64,000 nucleotides of DNA from Dyadobacter sp. CY347 (GCF_021502655.1 NZ_JAKFFT010000008.1:248001-312000); one strand, 5' to 3'; positions 41,696-51,909 are shown, counted from the first letter of the stretch. The notes: generated by a model not told the origin, from the letters alone. Translations and numbers: made by a program.

Positions 41696-43120
41696 TTATT
41701 TCAACCAATGTTGCTCCATTTCAGTCGCTGGAACGGCCGGGCGCTTCCAGAGCTCTACGCGGCTCCTGCGGAACGCCGGACCTTCGAGATCCCCGAACTT
41801 AATCAGACCGTCTTTGAAAGTTGCGATCATTACATCCAGCTTTCCTATTTCCTCATTGTCCCAATCATTATTGCCTTCAATGTCCGTCATGGGCAGTTGA
41901 GCAAATCCGCTTGGGATAATTTCGTTGTCAATAACCAGGTCAATGGGGCCGGTTGGTGTGCTTTCTTCCAGTTCCCTGGTCACAATCACCTCTGCCTTAT
42001 ATTCCGGCGCTATAATCTCTTCAATAACAGGTTTAACCTCAGGTGTTTTAGATTTGATTCCATTTCTGAGCTCAATACCAGGGATAGGGGATTCAATGCT
42101 GTCAAATCCTGCTGCAACAATCGTCACGCGTAATTTGTCGCCCAACGAATCGTCCGTAATGGTTCCCAGCTTGAACATCCGCGCTTCCCCTCCCACTTGT
42201 GAAAGCACATAACGCCAGATTTCGCGCTGCTCCTTCATGGTCGCTTCCTTTTTCTTGCTCGTAGCCAACGTTACCAGGATGCGTTTTGCACCGCGGATAT
42301 CCCTGTCATTCAAAAGCGGCGAATCCAGCGCTTCTTTGATAGCCATGGACGCACGATCAGCTCCGGTTGCTTCAGAGGTTCCCATTACCGACTGACCAGC
42401 ATTTTTAAGGACCTTCTCAACATCTTTAAAATCCGTGTTGATATTTCCGTTTGTCGTGATGATCTCAGAAATACTTTTTACAGCATTGAGAAGAATTCCG
42501 TCGGCCTCTGCAAAAGCCTGCGTCAGCGTCATGTCTTCGTAAAGCTCTTCCAGCTTATCATTCAAAACCACCAGCACCGTGTCGCTGAACTCTTTTAATT
42601 GTTCAATCCCTTCGAGCGCCTGTTCTTTTTTGTCAAGTCCTTCCCAGGTGTAGGGCGCCGTTACTACCGCAACTGTAAGCTTGCCCATTTCCTTTGCAAG
42701 CTGTGCGATCACCGGCGCAGCGCCAGTTCCTGTTCCACCACCCATACCCGCCGTGATAAACACCATCTGGGTTGATCCGCCGAGCAGGTTTTTAATTTCT
42801 TCAATGGTTTCCAACGCAGCTTCTTTGCCTTTGGTCGCATCCGTACCCGCTCCTAAGCCTTGCGTTAATGTTGCGCCAAGCTGGATCTTCACCGGCACAG
42901 GGCTGTTTGCAAGCGCCTGGCGGTCGGTATTACACACTGCGAATTCCACATCTTTGATTTTTCTTTCAAACATGTAGTTTACCGCATTGCTTCCTCCTCC
43001 CCCAACACCAATCACCTTGATAATGGCTGGCTCTGCCTGGTGTTCGCCGGTGGGCTGGTCTTTGATTATTTCGTTCACAATGTAGTCCTGGTCTAGAGAT
43101 TGCAACAAGCTTTTATTCAT
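41696..43120 (-). CDS. ftsZ: Cell division protein FtsZ
   Basis: 474 aa, the tubulin-like GTPase that forms the Z ring. The GTP-binding tubulin signature GGGTGTG is at residues 127-133; VIGVGGGGSNAVNYM is at 36-50; NTDRQAL is at 64-70. A long acidic linker (about 335-440) leads to a C-terminal peptide GPAFRRSRVELWKRP, a diverged version of the PAFLR-type segment that contacts FtsA. It is last in the murD-ftsZ operon. Confidence 0.97.
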   Translation of the reverse strand: MNKSLLQSLDQDYIVNEIIKDQPTGEHQAEPAIIKVIGVGGGGSNAVNYMFERKIKDVEFAVCNTDRQALANSPVPVKIQLGATLTQGLGAGTDATKGKEAALETIEEIKNLLGGSTQMVFITAGMGGGTGTGAAPVIAQLAKEMGKLTVAVVTAPYTWEGLDKKEQALEGIEQLKEFSDTVLVVLNDKLEELYEDMTLTQAFAEADGILLNAVKSISEIITTNGNINTDFKDVEKVLKNAGQSVMGTSEATGADRASMAIKEALDSPLLNDRDIRGAKRILVTLATSKKKEATMKEQREIWRYVLSQVGGEARMFKLGTITDDSLGDKLRVTIVAAGFDSIESPIPGIELRNGIKSKTPEVKPVIEEIIAPEYKAEVIVTRELEESTPTGPIDLVIDNEIIPSGFAQLPMTDIEGNNDWDNEEIGKLDVMIATFKDGLIKFGDLEGPAFRRSRVELWKRPAVPATEMEQHWLK

Positions 43121-43154
43121 ATTTTCAGAGATTGAATGCGTTTATGCTTTGTTT

Positions 43155-44516
43155 TCAATAGTCACTCAGACCATCATCTTTTTTACGGATAATGCTATTG
43201 AAGCTATCCCAAAAAGTCCCGTTTTTCTTGCCTGGCTCTTCCTTCGGGGGAATTTCTTTTACTTTTTCACGCTGTACTACGGTTCCTGTATTAAAAGAAG
43301 TCGTAGGCTTACAAACGGATTTTACGCGTGGATCAATGTTGCGAAGTCCCGCCCAGGCCAGACCAATCGCTGTGCTGTACGAAGAATTGCTGACCGCATC
43401 TGCTTTTGCTGTTCTTTCCAAGTTTTCAGGATATCCAACCCGGACTGACATATTGGTAACTTTCTCAAAAAGCTTTTCAATTTCGTCAATGTTCGCAGAG
43501 CCGCCGGTGAGCACTATTCCACCGATAAGCTTATCCAGATATCCAGATTTGATAATTTCTGCATAAACCATCGCTGCGATTTCCTTCAATCGCTCTTCAA
43601 TGATCAATGCTACATTTTTCTTTAAAACCTGCTTAGGAGCGCGTCCGGCAAGGAAATTAACGAGGATTTCAATGTTAAGCGGGACATCAGCGGAAATGGC
43701 AACTCCGTATTCTTGCTTTAATCTTTCTGCATTCTCCACCTGAATGCCGCAACCCGTTGCCAGGTCATTGGTAATGTGCCTGCCGCCAATCGGAAAAGTA
43801 GCAATGTGGCGTACAATGCTGTCGTGATATATAACAAGGTCCGTTGTATGGTCCCCGATGTCGACCAGCGCGATGCCGGCTTTTGTTTCATTTTCAGTTA
43901 GAACCGCGAGACTGGTGGCCAGCGGCGCAAAAACCATCTTATCGCATTTCAAATTATGGTCTGCATCCGCCAAACTCTTTTTCGTACGCAGAACAGATTG
44001 ACTGTTTGCCGATATAATCAGGAAGTTACCACCCAGTTTAATGCCTGTCCTGCCCACCGGCTCACGCACATTCATAGAATTGTCAACGACAAATTCCATG
44101 GGTAAGACATGCAAAACGTCGTAATTAGGCTCAATTTTAGCCCTGTACATATCGTCAACAAGCTGATCAACATCTCTTTGCGTAACTTCCTCACCGGAGG
44201 AAGCCGAAGGCCGGATCACGCCATCATTGTGCTGACTTACCTTTACCTGCGTGCCGCCAAAGCTTACATTCACCACAGCAATGTCCAGGTCCGAGCGGGA
44301 AGATGCTTCGGCGAGGGCTTCACGAACTGCGGTTCCAACTTGTTTTATATTTTCAACAGCTCCGTTTACAACTGCGCCCTTCGGAACAGGAACTTCGCTA
44401 AAACCTAAAATCTCAATATTGTTTTGACGGGATCCCGATGCGGCTCCCTGTGCAGCAACCACGGTAATTTTCGTGCTCCCAATATCTACGCCTACTACAA
44501 TTTTTTCGTGTGCCAT
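43155..44516 (-). CDS. ftsA: Cell division protein FtsA
   Basis: 453 aa, actin-like protein that ties FtsZ to the membrane. ATP-binding motifs: VVGVDIGSTKITVV (residues 7-20), VDIGDHTTDLVIY (about 218-230) and GGIVLTGGSANIDEIEKLF (about 336-354). The C-terminal end (about 433-447, GTFWDSFNSIIRKK) is an amphipathic helix suited to membrane binding. It lies between ftsQ and ftsZ. Confidence 0.97.
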   Translation of the reverse strand: MAHEKIVVGVDIGSTKITVVAAQGAASGSRQNNIEILGFSEVPVPKGAVVNGAVENIKQVGTAVREALAEASSRSDLDIAVVNVSFGGTQVKVSQHNDGVIRPSASSGEEVTQRDVDQLVDDMYRAKIEPNYDVLHVLPMEFVVDNSMNVREPVGRTGIKLGGNFLIISANSQSVLRTKKSLADADHNLKCDKMVFAPLATSLAVLTENETKAGIALVDIGDHTTDLVIYHDSIVRHIATFPIGGRHITNDLATGCGIQVENAERLKQEYGVAISADVPLNIEILVNFLAGRAPKQVLKKNVALIIEERLKEIAAMVYAEIIKSGYLDKLIGGIVLTGGSANIDEIEKLFEKVTNMSVRVGYPENLERTAKADAVSNSSYSTAIGLAWAGLRNIDPRVKSVCKPTTSFNTGTVVQREKVKEIPPKEEPGKKNGTFWDSFNSIIRKKDDGLSDY

Positions 44517-44531
44517 GCTGATGGTGAATTA

Positions 44532-45308
44532 TTATTCACAAACTATTTGATTCTGAAACTTAATACTAATTTTTTTATACCTGCTCCAGTCCTGGCTCAA
44601 TATCTTGTTATAGAACATTTTGAGCTTATTGAATTTGGATTCGTAATTTTCCGCTGCCCCAAACTCAATGCGCTGATCACCCAGAACGGTCATCATATGG
44701 ATTTCACCATCTTTGTCAGCGTCCAGTTGTGCTATCTGTGCTTTCCAAAACGGATCTGCATTTAAAAAGCGCAAAAGCTCCATCAATGAAGCCCCTTTGG
44801 TTGTTTTTAATTTTTCAGGATCATTGAAAAAAGAGCCGGAAACGAGTAATGTCCTTGCCGAGTAGCTATCTGATAACGGAAAAAAAACGCCTTCATCACT
44901 GATATAGTAACCAGATGAATTGCGCATTTCGCCATTTTCAGAAGTGTTGATCCATCTCGCCAGCGGCCGTTCCTGCTCCACTTCTACCACCACATTTCCC
45001 TTCAAGTCACGATAAACCTGACACTTCCTGATCAGTTTGTTCCTGCGTACCCGATGCTCCAGATCGTTCAGTGCAACGTCGCTTAACCTGCTGCCTAACA
45101 ACGGATCTGCACCGTTTTCTGTTACCAGCATCCGTACATCCATCTGATTAAGGAACCTTGTTCCCGAATCTCCTTCAATGGATATCACAAGATTTGTACA
45201 ACGCTGATTACCAAGCTTATTTTCTGCCATGCCTATCCCGGCTATTGGCAAAATGAGCCACAAACTACGTTTTAACAAAAGCCATGGATAGTCAAATTTA
45301 CGTAACAT
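44532..45308 (-). CDS. ftsQ: Cell division protein FtsQ/DivIB-like
   Basis: 258 aa. A short cytosolic N-terminus, one membrane helix (about residues 10-27), then a periplasmic POTRA-like domain (NLVISIEGDSGTRFLNQMDV, with LEHRVRRNKLIRKCQVYRDLKG) and a beta domain. Sequence conservation is low, as usual for Bacteroidota FtsQ; the position between murC and ftsA decides the call. Confidence 0.88.
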   Translation of the reverse strand: MLRKFDYPWLLLKRSLWLILPIAGIGMAENKLGNQRCTNLVISIEGDSGTRFLNQMDVRMLVTENGADPLLGSRLSDVALNDLEHRVRRNKLIRKCQVYRDLKGNVVVEVEQERPLARWINTSENGEMRNSSGYYISDEGVFFPLSDSYSARTLLVSGSFFNDPEKLKTTKGASLMELLRFLNADPFWKAQIAQLDADKDGEIHMMTVLGDQRIEFGAAENYESKFNKLKMFYNKILSQDWSRYKKISIKFQNQIVCE

Positions 45309-45333
45309 CTTAGTAATATTAAAAATGCTTTGA

Positions 45334-46737
45334 CTAATTATTCACAATTGGATTTTTCAGCAAGTTCCTGATCGGTTCTACCAATGTATCAATGTCTCCG
45401 GCCCCTATTGTCACCACAATATCCGTATTTAAATCAGCTAAAACGCTCAAAACTTTATCTTTAGTAATAAGTTGTTTCTCCTTTGCAGTGATCTTTTCCA
45501 TCAGCATTCCTGAATTCACTCCCTCAATCGGCAATTCTCTCGCAGGATAAATTTCCAGCAGAAGAAGCCGGTCTGCCAGCGAAAGGCTTTCCGCAAATCC
45601 ATCGGCAAAATCGCGTGTTCGGGTGAACAGGTGCGGCTGGAAAATGGCCGTCACGTGCCTTCCCGGATACAAGCCTTTTACAGACGAAAGAAATGCTTCA
45701 ATTTCCGTCGGATGATGTGCGTAATCATCAATGTAGACATGACTTTCCTCTTCAACCTGATATTCAAAGCGGCGTTTTACGCCACCGTAATTTTCTAGTG
45801 CTTCTTTGATTTTGTCCGGATCTACACCCAAATACAAAGCCACTGCGCTGGCTGCAATGGAATTTTCAATGTTATGGTAACCCGGGATCTTCATCGCAAT
45901 CCCTTCAATTGTGCCGTCAGGATGGATCAGGTCGAAAACAAAACGGGCGTTTTCAATGTGAATATTTGCAGAATGATAATCTCCTGAATTGAGCGAATAG
46001 GTCAGCACTTTTGCTTTTGTTGATGAAGCCAGCTCCAATCCTTCCCGCATAAAAAGTACACCATCGTCGTCAATCTGGCTTACATAATCCCGGAACGATT
46101 CAAGCACATTTTCATGCTTTCCATAAATGTCCAAATGATCCGCGTCGGTGGAAGTAACAATGGCGATTTCAGGAAATAATGTTAAAAATGACCGGTCAAA
46201 TTCGTCAGCTTCAACTACGCAAAAAACTTCTTCCAGATTATCTGTTTGCTCATTCAGCAGTAGATTCGTCCCGTAATTTTGTGTGATCCCGCCCAGAAAA
46301 GCAGTGCTGTTCACCTTCGCATGACGCAATATGTGCGCGACCAGCGAGGAAGTTGTTGTTTTTCCGTGCGTCCCGGCAACGCCGATTGTTCTTAAATTTT
46401 TGGTTAACAATCCTAAAACCTGTGAACGTTTCAAAATCAGGAAGTTATTATCCCGGAAATATATCATTTGCTTGTGCTGCACCGGAACTGCCGGCGTATA
46501 AATCACAAGCGTTTCATCAGGATTTTCAGCGAATTCGGCTGGAATCGTGCCGATTTCGTCTTCAAGCGTTATGGTAATGCCTTCGTCTTGCAGCTTTTGG
46601 ACTAATGTTGTCAATGTCTTGTCATAACCGGCCACATTAAACCCATTGGCCTTGAACCAACGTGCCAATGCGCTCATGCCTATCCCGCCGATGCCAACAA
46701 AATATATGTATTTCCAATTTGTCATAGATGATGACAT
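45334..46737 (-). CDS. murC: UDP-N-acetylmuramate--L-alanine ligase
   Basis: 467 aa, first amino-acid ligase of peptidoglycan synthesis. FVGIGGIGMSALA (residues 13-25) binds the UDP substrate, AGTHGKTTT (121-129) is the ATP P-loop, and YIDDYAHHPTEIEAFL marks the C-terminal domain. An internal ATG at 46725 (MTNWKYIYF) is an equally good start. Confidence 0.97.
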   Translation of the reverse strand: MSSSMTNWKYIYFVGIGGIGMSALARWFKANGFNVAGYDKTLTTLVQKLQDEGITITLEDEIGTIPAEFAENPDETLVIYTPAVPVQHKQMIYFRDNNFLILKRSQVLGLLTKNLRTIGVAGTHGKTTTSSLVAHILRHAKVNSTAFLGGITQNYGTNLLLNEQTDNLEEVFCVVEADEFDRSFLTLFPEIAIVTSTDADHLDIYGKHENVLESFRDYVSQIDDDGVLFMREGLELASSTKAKVLTYSLNSGDYHSANIHIENARFVFDLIHPDGTIEGIAMKIPGYHNIENSIAASAVALYLGVDPDKIKEALENYGGVKRRFEYQVEEESHVYIDDYAHHPTEIEAFLSSVKGLYPGRHVTAIFQPHLFTRTRDFADGFAESLSLADRLLLLEIYPARELPIEGVNSGMLMEKITAKEKQLITKDKVLSVLADLNTDIVVTIGAGDIDTLVEPIRNLLKNPIVNN

Positions 46738-46758
46738 AAGATCTATTCCTGAGGTTAT

Positions 46759-47856
46759 TTACTTAATTAATTTAAAAACTTCCGCTGCAATGTCGTCGGC
46801 AGCATTGGGCCGGGCCAACTTTCGGATGTTCAGCTTCAACTCGTCCTGTTTTACAATGTCCTTTAATAGTTGAAGTGCCTGAGGAACAAGCTCTTCCATG
46901 GTTTTTGAATCTTTGATCATTAATGCCGCATTCTGTTCCACTAAGGTCAATGCATTCTTAGTCTGATGATCCTCAGCCGCTGCGGGAAATGGCACAAGAA
47001 TGGATGGTTTAGCCGCCAGACATAGCTCCGAAACAGACAATGCGCCTGCTCTTGAAACGACCACATCAGCAACCGCATAAGCAAGATCCATCGTATAGAT
47101 GAAGTCGAAGGCTTTTATTTTATCTGTTCCAAGCTCTGCAATCGTATGCTTGGCCGTATCAATGTAACTTCTTCCTGTCTGCCATAACACCTGGTAACCA
47201 GCTTCCAATAACTGGGGCAAACCTGCATTAATGCTTTCATTGATCGACCTGGCACCAAGGCTTCCGCCCATGACAAACAATGTCTTATGCGCACCATTCA
47301 GGCCAAATTCAACCAATGCTTCCTTATTTCTCGCCGAAACATCCACAATGTCGCTCCTTACCGGATTCCCCAGCAGCGCGATTTTCTCTGCGGGAAAAAA
47401 GGCCTCCATTCCCGGGTAAGCCACGCAGATTTTCTTTGCTTTTTTACTTAAAAACTTATTGGTAATGCCTGCGTAGGAATTTTGCTCCTGAATTAATGTC
47501 GGTATGCCCGCCAGCGACGCCATCATTAGCAAAGGACCACTCGCAAAGCCGCCCACTCCTACTGCAACATCGGGTTTAAAATCCTGAATAATGCGCTTTG
47601 CTTTGGACAGGCTGTTTAAAAGTTTGAACGGAACCAGCAGATTATCCAGAGACAAGGATCTTTTCAGACCTGCAATGGGCAAACCAATAATCTCGTAACC
47701 TGCACGCGGCACTTTTTCCATTTCCATTTTCCCCAAAGCACCCACAAAAAGCACTTCGAGATCCGGATCCTTCTTTTGTAACGCATTGGCTATCGCAATG
47801 GCCGGATAAATGTGCCCGCCCGTGCCGCCGCCGCTGATAATGACCTTTTTTGACAT
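46759..47856 (-). CDS. murG: Undecaprenyldiphospho-muramoylpentapeptide N-acetylglucosaminyltransferase
   Basis: 365 aa, GT28 glycosyltransferase that makes lipid II on the inner membrane. The N-terminal GGGTGGHIYPAIAIA and the donor-site VVSRAGALSVSELCLAAKPSILVPFP are both intact. It follows ftsW by one base and precedes murC. Confidence 0.97.
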   Translation of the reverse strand: MSKKVIISGGGTGGHIYPAIAIANALQKKDPDLEVLFVGALGKMEMEKVPRAGYEIIGLPIAGLKRSLSLDNLLVPFKLLNSLSKAKRIIQDFKPDVAVGVGGFASGPLLMMASLAGIPTLIQEQNSYAGITNKFLSKKAKKICVAYPGMEAFFPAEKIALLGNPVRSDIVDVSARNKEALVEFGLNGAHKTLFVMGGSLGARSINESINAGLPQLLEAGYQVLWQTGRSYIDTAKHTIAELGTDKIKAFDFIYTMDLAYAVADVVVSRAGALSVSELCLAAKPSILVPFPAAAEDHQTKNALTLVEQNAALMIKDSKTMEELVPQALQLLKDIVKQDELKLNIRKLARPNAADDIAAEVFKLIK

Positions 47857-47857
47857 T

Positions 47858-49012
47858 TTATATCTTTTTCTCTTCCACTGTTTCCCCGCGGCTCACGCTC
47901 AGGATCATGCCCATAGCGATGCCGGTGAAGAGTAAAGATGTTCCTCCCTGACTAAAAAACGGTAATGTTTGCCCCGTAACCGGCACAAGCCCGACTGTAA
48001 CAGCCATAGCCGAAAATGCCTGGCTGACGACGATGAATGTAAGTCCTGCGGAAAGCAGCCCGCCAAACGGGCGTTTTGTTGCTTCAATGGCTTTTAAGCC
48101 GCGGTATAAAAGAATGAGATAAAGAATGATCAGAATGGTGCCGCCTAATGTCCCGTATTCTTCCACAGCGACGGCAAAAATAAAGTCTTTTTGAGGTTCC
48201 GGCAGGAAGCGACGCTGACGGCTTTTCGCAACGCCTTCTCCGTACAATCCGCCGCGGGCCATCGCCATGTAAGATTGCTGGGATTGGTATACCACAACAT
48301 CTTTGTCAAAAAACGCAGAAATCCGGTTTTGTGCGGTTCCGGAACGTTGTGTTGAATTAAGCAAAATGGCAATGGTTGCGAAGAAAACGAGCCCTAATGC
48401 TGTGAAAAACAGATAATGCAGCGGGACTTTGCCTACAAACATTAAAAGAAAGCAAATGCCCGCCAACATCACGGCCGTCGAAACATTACTTGTGAAAATC
48501 AGCCCGCAAACGATCCCTACCAGTGCCAGCGGCTCCGTAAAAAGCTCCCGCGTGTTCCAGCCACCTTTAATGTGCCTGGCCAGGATCAATGATAAATGCG
48601 CAATCAAAGCCACTTTCGCCCATTCCGAAGGCTGGAAACGCTGGCCTATGACCGGTATTTCGATCCATCGGGCCGCATCATTTACCGAGGTTCCAAAGAA
48701 CATCGTGAAAATCAGAAGCAATATTGAACTCCAAACGGCGAGCCGGGTAACGTAAACGAATTTTATATAGGGAATGCGATGGACAAAATACATGACCATC
48801 AGCGACAGAAAGCACAACAGGACGTGTTTATAAAGATAATATTCGGTGTTCCCGTCCATCTGGCTGTATGCATCCTTTACACTTGCGCTGTACACCACCA
48901 CAATGCTCCACAACAGCATGACAATGCAAATCCCCCAGATCCAGGGATCGCCTTTCAGATTTTTGCTGAACCATGCCTGCGTGTCTTCTCTTGATTTGAG
49001 CAAGAAATCCAT
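47858..49012 (-). CDS. ftsW: Peptidoglycan glycosyltransferase FtsW
   Basis: 384 aa, SEDS family, about ten membrane helices. Conserved stretches are RFQPSEWAKVALI, EEYGTLGGTILIILYL, and GLVPVTGQTLPFFSQGGTS near the C-terminus. It polymerises lipid II at the septum with its partner FtsI, which is not in this window. Confidence 0.96.
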   Translation of the reverse strand: MDFLLKSREDTQAWFSKNLKGDPWIWGICIVMLLWSIVVVYSASVKDAYSQMDGNTEYYLYKHVLLCFLSLMVMYFVHRIPYIKFVYVTRLAVWSSILLLIFTMFFGTSVNDAARWIEIPVIGQRFQPSEWAKVALIAHLSLILARHIKGGWNTRELFTEPLALVGIVCGLIFTSNVSTAVMLAGICFLLMFVGKVPLHYLFFTALGLVFFATIAILLNSTQRSGTAQNRISAFFDKDVVVYQSQQSYMAMARGGLYGEGVAKSRQRRFLPEPQKDFIFAVAVEEYGTLGGTILIILYLILLYRGLKAIEATKRPFGGLLSAGLTFIVVSQAFSAMAVTVGLVPVTGQTLPFFSQGGTSLLFTGIAMGMILSVSRGETVEEKKI

Positions 49013-49033
49013 AATGGTAACCGGTGATGCTTA

Positions 49034-50386
49034 TTAGTTATTATGAATGGTAAGATTTCTGACGGCAGATTTAAATTTCTCACCCCGGTCCTCGTAATTT
49101 TTGAACAAATCAAAACTTGCACAGGCAGGTGAAAGAAGTACGATATCCCCAGAAACACTCCATTCCTGCGCTTTATTTACCGCATCCTGGACATCCTGGG
49201 TTATGTATATTTGAGGAGTAATTCCGGAAAAGTAGCTTTCCAACTTTTCGGAATCTTTACTAAGAACTACCAAACCCTTCACTTTATTACGTACAAGTGT
49301 CTCTATCTGGCTATAATCGTTCCCTTTGTCAACGCCGCCTGCGATCAGAACGATTGGATGCAGGAAACTGCCTAATGCATAAAATACAGAGTCAACATTG
49401 GTTGCTTTGGAATCATTAATGTAAGTCACACCATCAATAACTTCCACTAATTCAAGCCTGTGCGGCGCGTTGGTAAAGGATTTTAAGCCCCCCGAAATCT
49501 TCTCGGAACTGATGCCGACCAGCTGCGCAACTGCTATTGCAGACATTGCATTGATTGCATTATGCGGGCCTTTAATAGGCAATTCTTCAAATGTTTCTTC
49601 AAATGAGCTTCCTGCAACATTTGAAATCAATTTCCCTTCTTGCAGATAAGCGCCTTGTGTGGGCTTATTTTCAAGCGATATTTTTATTTGATGAGAATCA
49701 ATGTTGCGTTTGGAAAGCTCAGCCATGATCACTTCGCTGTCTTCAAAGTAGATCAGATGATCCTCCGCTGTCTGATTTTGGATGATGTTGAATTTTGAAT
49801 TGATATAATTCTGAAAATCATAACCATATCGATCCAAATGATCGGGCGTAATGTTGAGCAAAACAGCAATTTGCGGATGGAAAAGCTCGATATTATCTAA
49901 CTGAAAACTGCTGATTTCCAGCACATAATAATCAAAGTCCTTTTCAGCAACCTGCCACGCAAAACTATCGCCAATGTTCCCCGCGAGGCCAACACTGAAT
50001 CCTGCATTTTTCAGAAGATGATATGTGAGCAACGTTGTAGTGGTCTTGCCGTTGCTGCCGGTGATGGCAATGATCTTAGCAGTAGTGTAACGGGAAGCAA
50101 ATTCGATTTCTGAAATAACGGGAATTCCTTTCTCCTTCAATGCAACGATCAGCGCGACCGTATCCGGAATGCCGGGGCTTTTGATAATGAGGTCACTTTC
50201 TAAAACCCTTGATTCTGAATGCATTCCTTGTTCGAACGGGATATTTTCTCGGTTCAGGACGTCAATGTATTTTTGGTTCAATTGGCCACGATCGGATAAA
50301 AACACGTCAAAACCTTTTGATTTGGCGAGGATTGCAGCGCCGGTGCCACTTTCTCCCCCACCCAAAATAACGACCTTTTTTTGCAC
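49034..50386 (-). CDS. murD: UDP-N-acetylmuramoylalanine--D-glutamate ligase
   Basis: 450 aa if the GTG at 50384-50386 is used, giving MQKKVVILGGGESG as in relatives; another GTG at 50425 would add 13 residues and there is no ATG. ATP P-loop TGSNGKTTT near residues 109-117, LEISSFQLD and NITPDHLDRY mid-protein, and SPACASFDLFKNYEDRGE at the C-terminus. It adds D-glutamate made by MurI. It is first of the division operon here. Confidence 0.95.
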   Translation of the reverse strand: MQKKVVILGGGESGTGAAILAKSKGFDVFLSDRGQLNQKYIDVLNRENIPFEQGMHSESRVLESDLIIKSPGIPDTVALIVALKEKGIPVISEIEFASRYTTAKIIAITGSNGKTTTTLLTYHLLKNAGFSVGLAGNIGDSFAWQVAEKDFDYYVLEISSFQLDNIELFHPQIAVLLNITPDHLDRYGYDFQNYINSKFNIIQNQTAEDHLIYFEDSEVIMAELSKRNIDSHQIKISLENKPTQGAYLQEGKLISNVAGSSFEETFEELPIKGPHNAINAMSAIAVAQLVGISSEKISGGLKSFTNAPHRLELVEVIDGVTYINDSKATNVDSVFYALGSFLHPIVLIAGGVDKGNDYSQIETLVRNKVKGLVVLSKDSEKLESYFSGITPQIYITQDVQDAVNKAQEWSVSGDIVLLSPACASFDLFKNYEDRGEKFKSAVRNLTIHNN

Positions 50387-50481
50387 AAGACTTCTTTTAA
50401 ACGTTGAACAAACACCATTGAACACGAAGGTAAATCTTTTCCAGAAAAAGTTTTGCCTATTGAACTAATAACTCAATAAAA

Positions 50482-50508
50482 AACGAGGCACATCAAATGC
50501 ACCTCGTT
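50482..50508 (-). terminator. Terminator after mscL
   Basis: A 7-bp stem AACGAGG/CCTCGTT (50482-50488 with 50502-50508), followed on the minus strand by an extended T-run. It lies between mscL and murD, so murD probably has its own start, though no consensus promoter was found. Confidence 0.75.
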
Positions 50509-50532
50509 CTGCTGTTTTTTGTGTAAAAATCC

Positions 50533-50865
50533 TTACTCTTTTTTCACAAGTGATTCTGAAATCCTAAGTCGGTTGGCGAGTTTCACGATCATAAAAATCA
50601 CCCATGCAATGATGATAAACTGGATTAAAACCTGGATAAAATTACCGTATTTAACGGCAACTTCTGGCGTATCGCCCACGGCTTCTTTCAGCACTATTTT
50701 CAGCTGGGTAAAATCCACTCCGCCGATGATCAAACCTAAAATCGGGTTGATAATGTCTTCGACCAGCGAGGTTGTTATCTTTCCAAAAGAAGCACCAATG
50801 ACCACACCGACGGCCAGATCGAGAACATTTCCCTTCGCAATAAAAATCTTAAACTCTTGAAGCAT
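50533..50865 (-). CDS. mscL: Large-conductance mechanosensitive channel
   Basis: 110 aa with two membrane helices. The pore helix reads GNVLDLAVGVVIGASFGKITTSLVEDII in outline (residues 12-39), with conserved Gly spacing; the second helix is at about 76-98. It opens to release solutes on osmotic down-shock. It is slightly shorter than the E. coli protein. Confidence 0.95.
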   Translation of the reverse strand: MLQEFKIFIAKGNVLDLAVGVVIGASFGKITTSLVEDIINPILGLIIGGVDFTQLKIVLKEAVGDTPEVAVKYGNFIQVLIQFIIIAWVIFMIVKLANRLRISESLVKKE

Positions 50866-50890
50866 AACAAGTTGAGGTTAGTTGGAAGAA

Positions 50891-51814
50891 TTAAAATGAG
50901 TATAAAAATCCGATGCTTAAAGCCTGAGCAAACTGTACTTTGTTGCTTTGGTCGTCATCATAAACCATAATGGCTCCCAAGTTAACATTCACATACTTGT
51001 TAATTTTAGCTGTTAGCATTGCGTCGAGGCGGTTATCAATGTTCCCGGGTCTTTTGAAGCTGGAAAACATCAAATATCTGAATTTCAGATTCACATCCTT
51101 CGCAATATCCTTATCAAAATTGGCTACGATTTGTATCAGAGCAGCCTCAGTCCTGAACCTTTTGCCAATGGGCACGCCGTAGTTATTCTGATCGGGTGTG
51201 TTGATATATAAATTCCGATCTAAAACAATGGTTTGACGCAACGCTCCGGGTGCAAAATCAATAAAGAAGTAAGACGCAGGACGAAATTCTATACCGATCG
51301 CCTCTGTCACATATGCCGGGGAAAATATGCCGGAAACCTTCTTTTTTGAGTCCGTAGAATCGGGTGCAGCGGAATAATTATATCCGTCTCCAAATTGCGA
51401 GAGGAAGTTAACATTAGCAAAAAGGCTCCATTTTGAACCGATGGACCGGTTGTATTTGGTATCAAAAAAGATACGGTCCACATTCTTGCGGCTTTGCTGC
51501 CCTTTATTCCGTACGATTCCATATTGAGACTGAAAATCGTTTCTCCAAGCGTTTTTTCCCTTTATCTTTTCATTAAGCGCATTAAAAAATAGGCCTAATG
51601 CAACCGAATTGACACCACCACCCGTCCAGTTTGAGCTGAAAGAACCCTGATTCAGGTTAGCGCCAAATTCAATTTTTTTCCAGGCTGTATCGCCGGGAAT
51701 TTTCAATTTTCCGGCATTCAGCGGATTACTCAGATCTACGGTTTGTGCTAAACCGGGCAATGTTATTGAAAACAAAAAGATAATGAAGAAGTGGCGTTGA
51801 AATATTCCGCTCAT
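50891..51814 (-). CDS. DUF3078 family outer-membrane protein
   Basis: 307 aa. A signal peptide (about 1-23, cleavage near GLAQT) is followed by DTAWKKIEFGANLNQGSFSSNWTGGGVNS, in outline the DUF3078 start, and a predicted beta-barrel ending in IGFLYSF. The family is Bacteroidota-specific and uncharacterised. It lies upstream of mscL by 25 bases, perhaps in one transcript. Confidence 0.85.
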   Translation of the reverse strand: MSGIFQRHFFIIFLFSITLPGLAQTVDLSNPLNAGKLKIPGDTAWKKIEFGANLNQGSFSSNWTGGGVNSVALGLFFNALNEKIKGKNAWRNDFQSQYGIVRNKGQQSRKNVDRIFFDTKYNRSIGSKWSLFANVNFLSQFGDGYNYSAAPDSTDSKKKVSGIFSPAYVTEAIGIEFRPASYFFIDFAPGALRQTIVLDRNLYINTPDQNNYGVPIGKRFRTEAALIQIVANFDKDIAKDVNLKFRYLMFSSFKRPGNIDNRLDAMLTAKINKYVNVNLGAIMVYDDDQSNKVQFAQALSIGFLYSF

Positions 51815-51909
51815 TTCAAATGCTTTTGGTGAATAAAATCCAGAGTTTCACTTCTGGTCTACGTTGGAAGGGAGCTTGTAGTCGTAAGTAATTAATAGAT
51901 TATCAAATT

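Noticed and set aside
41708..42133. 141-codon plus-strand frame
   Set aside because: Antisense to ftsZ; no independent support.
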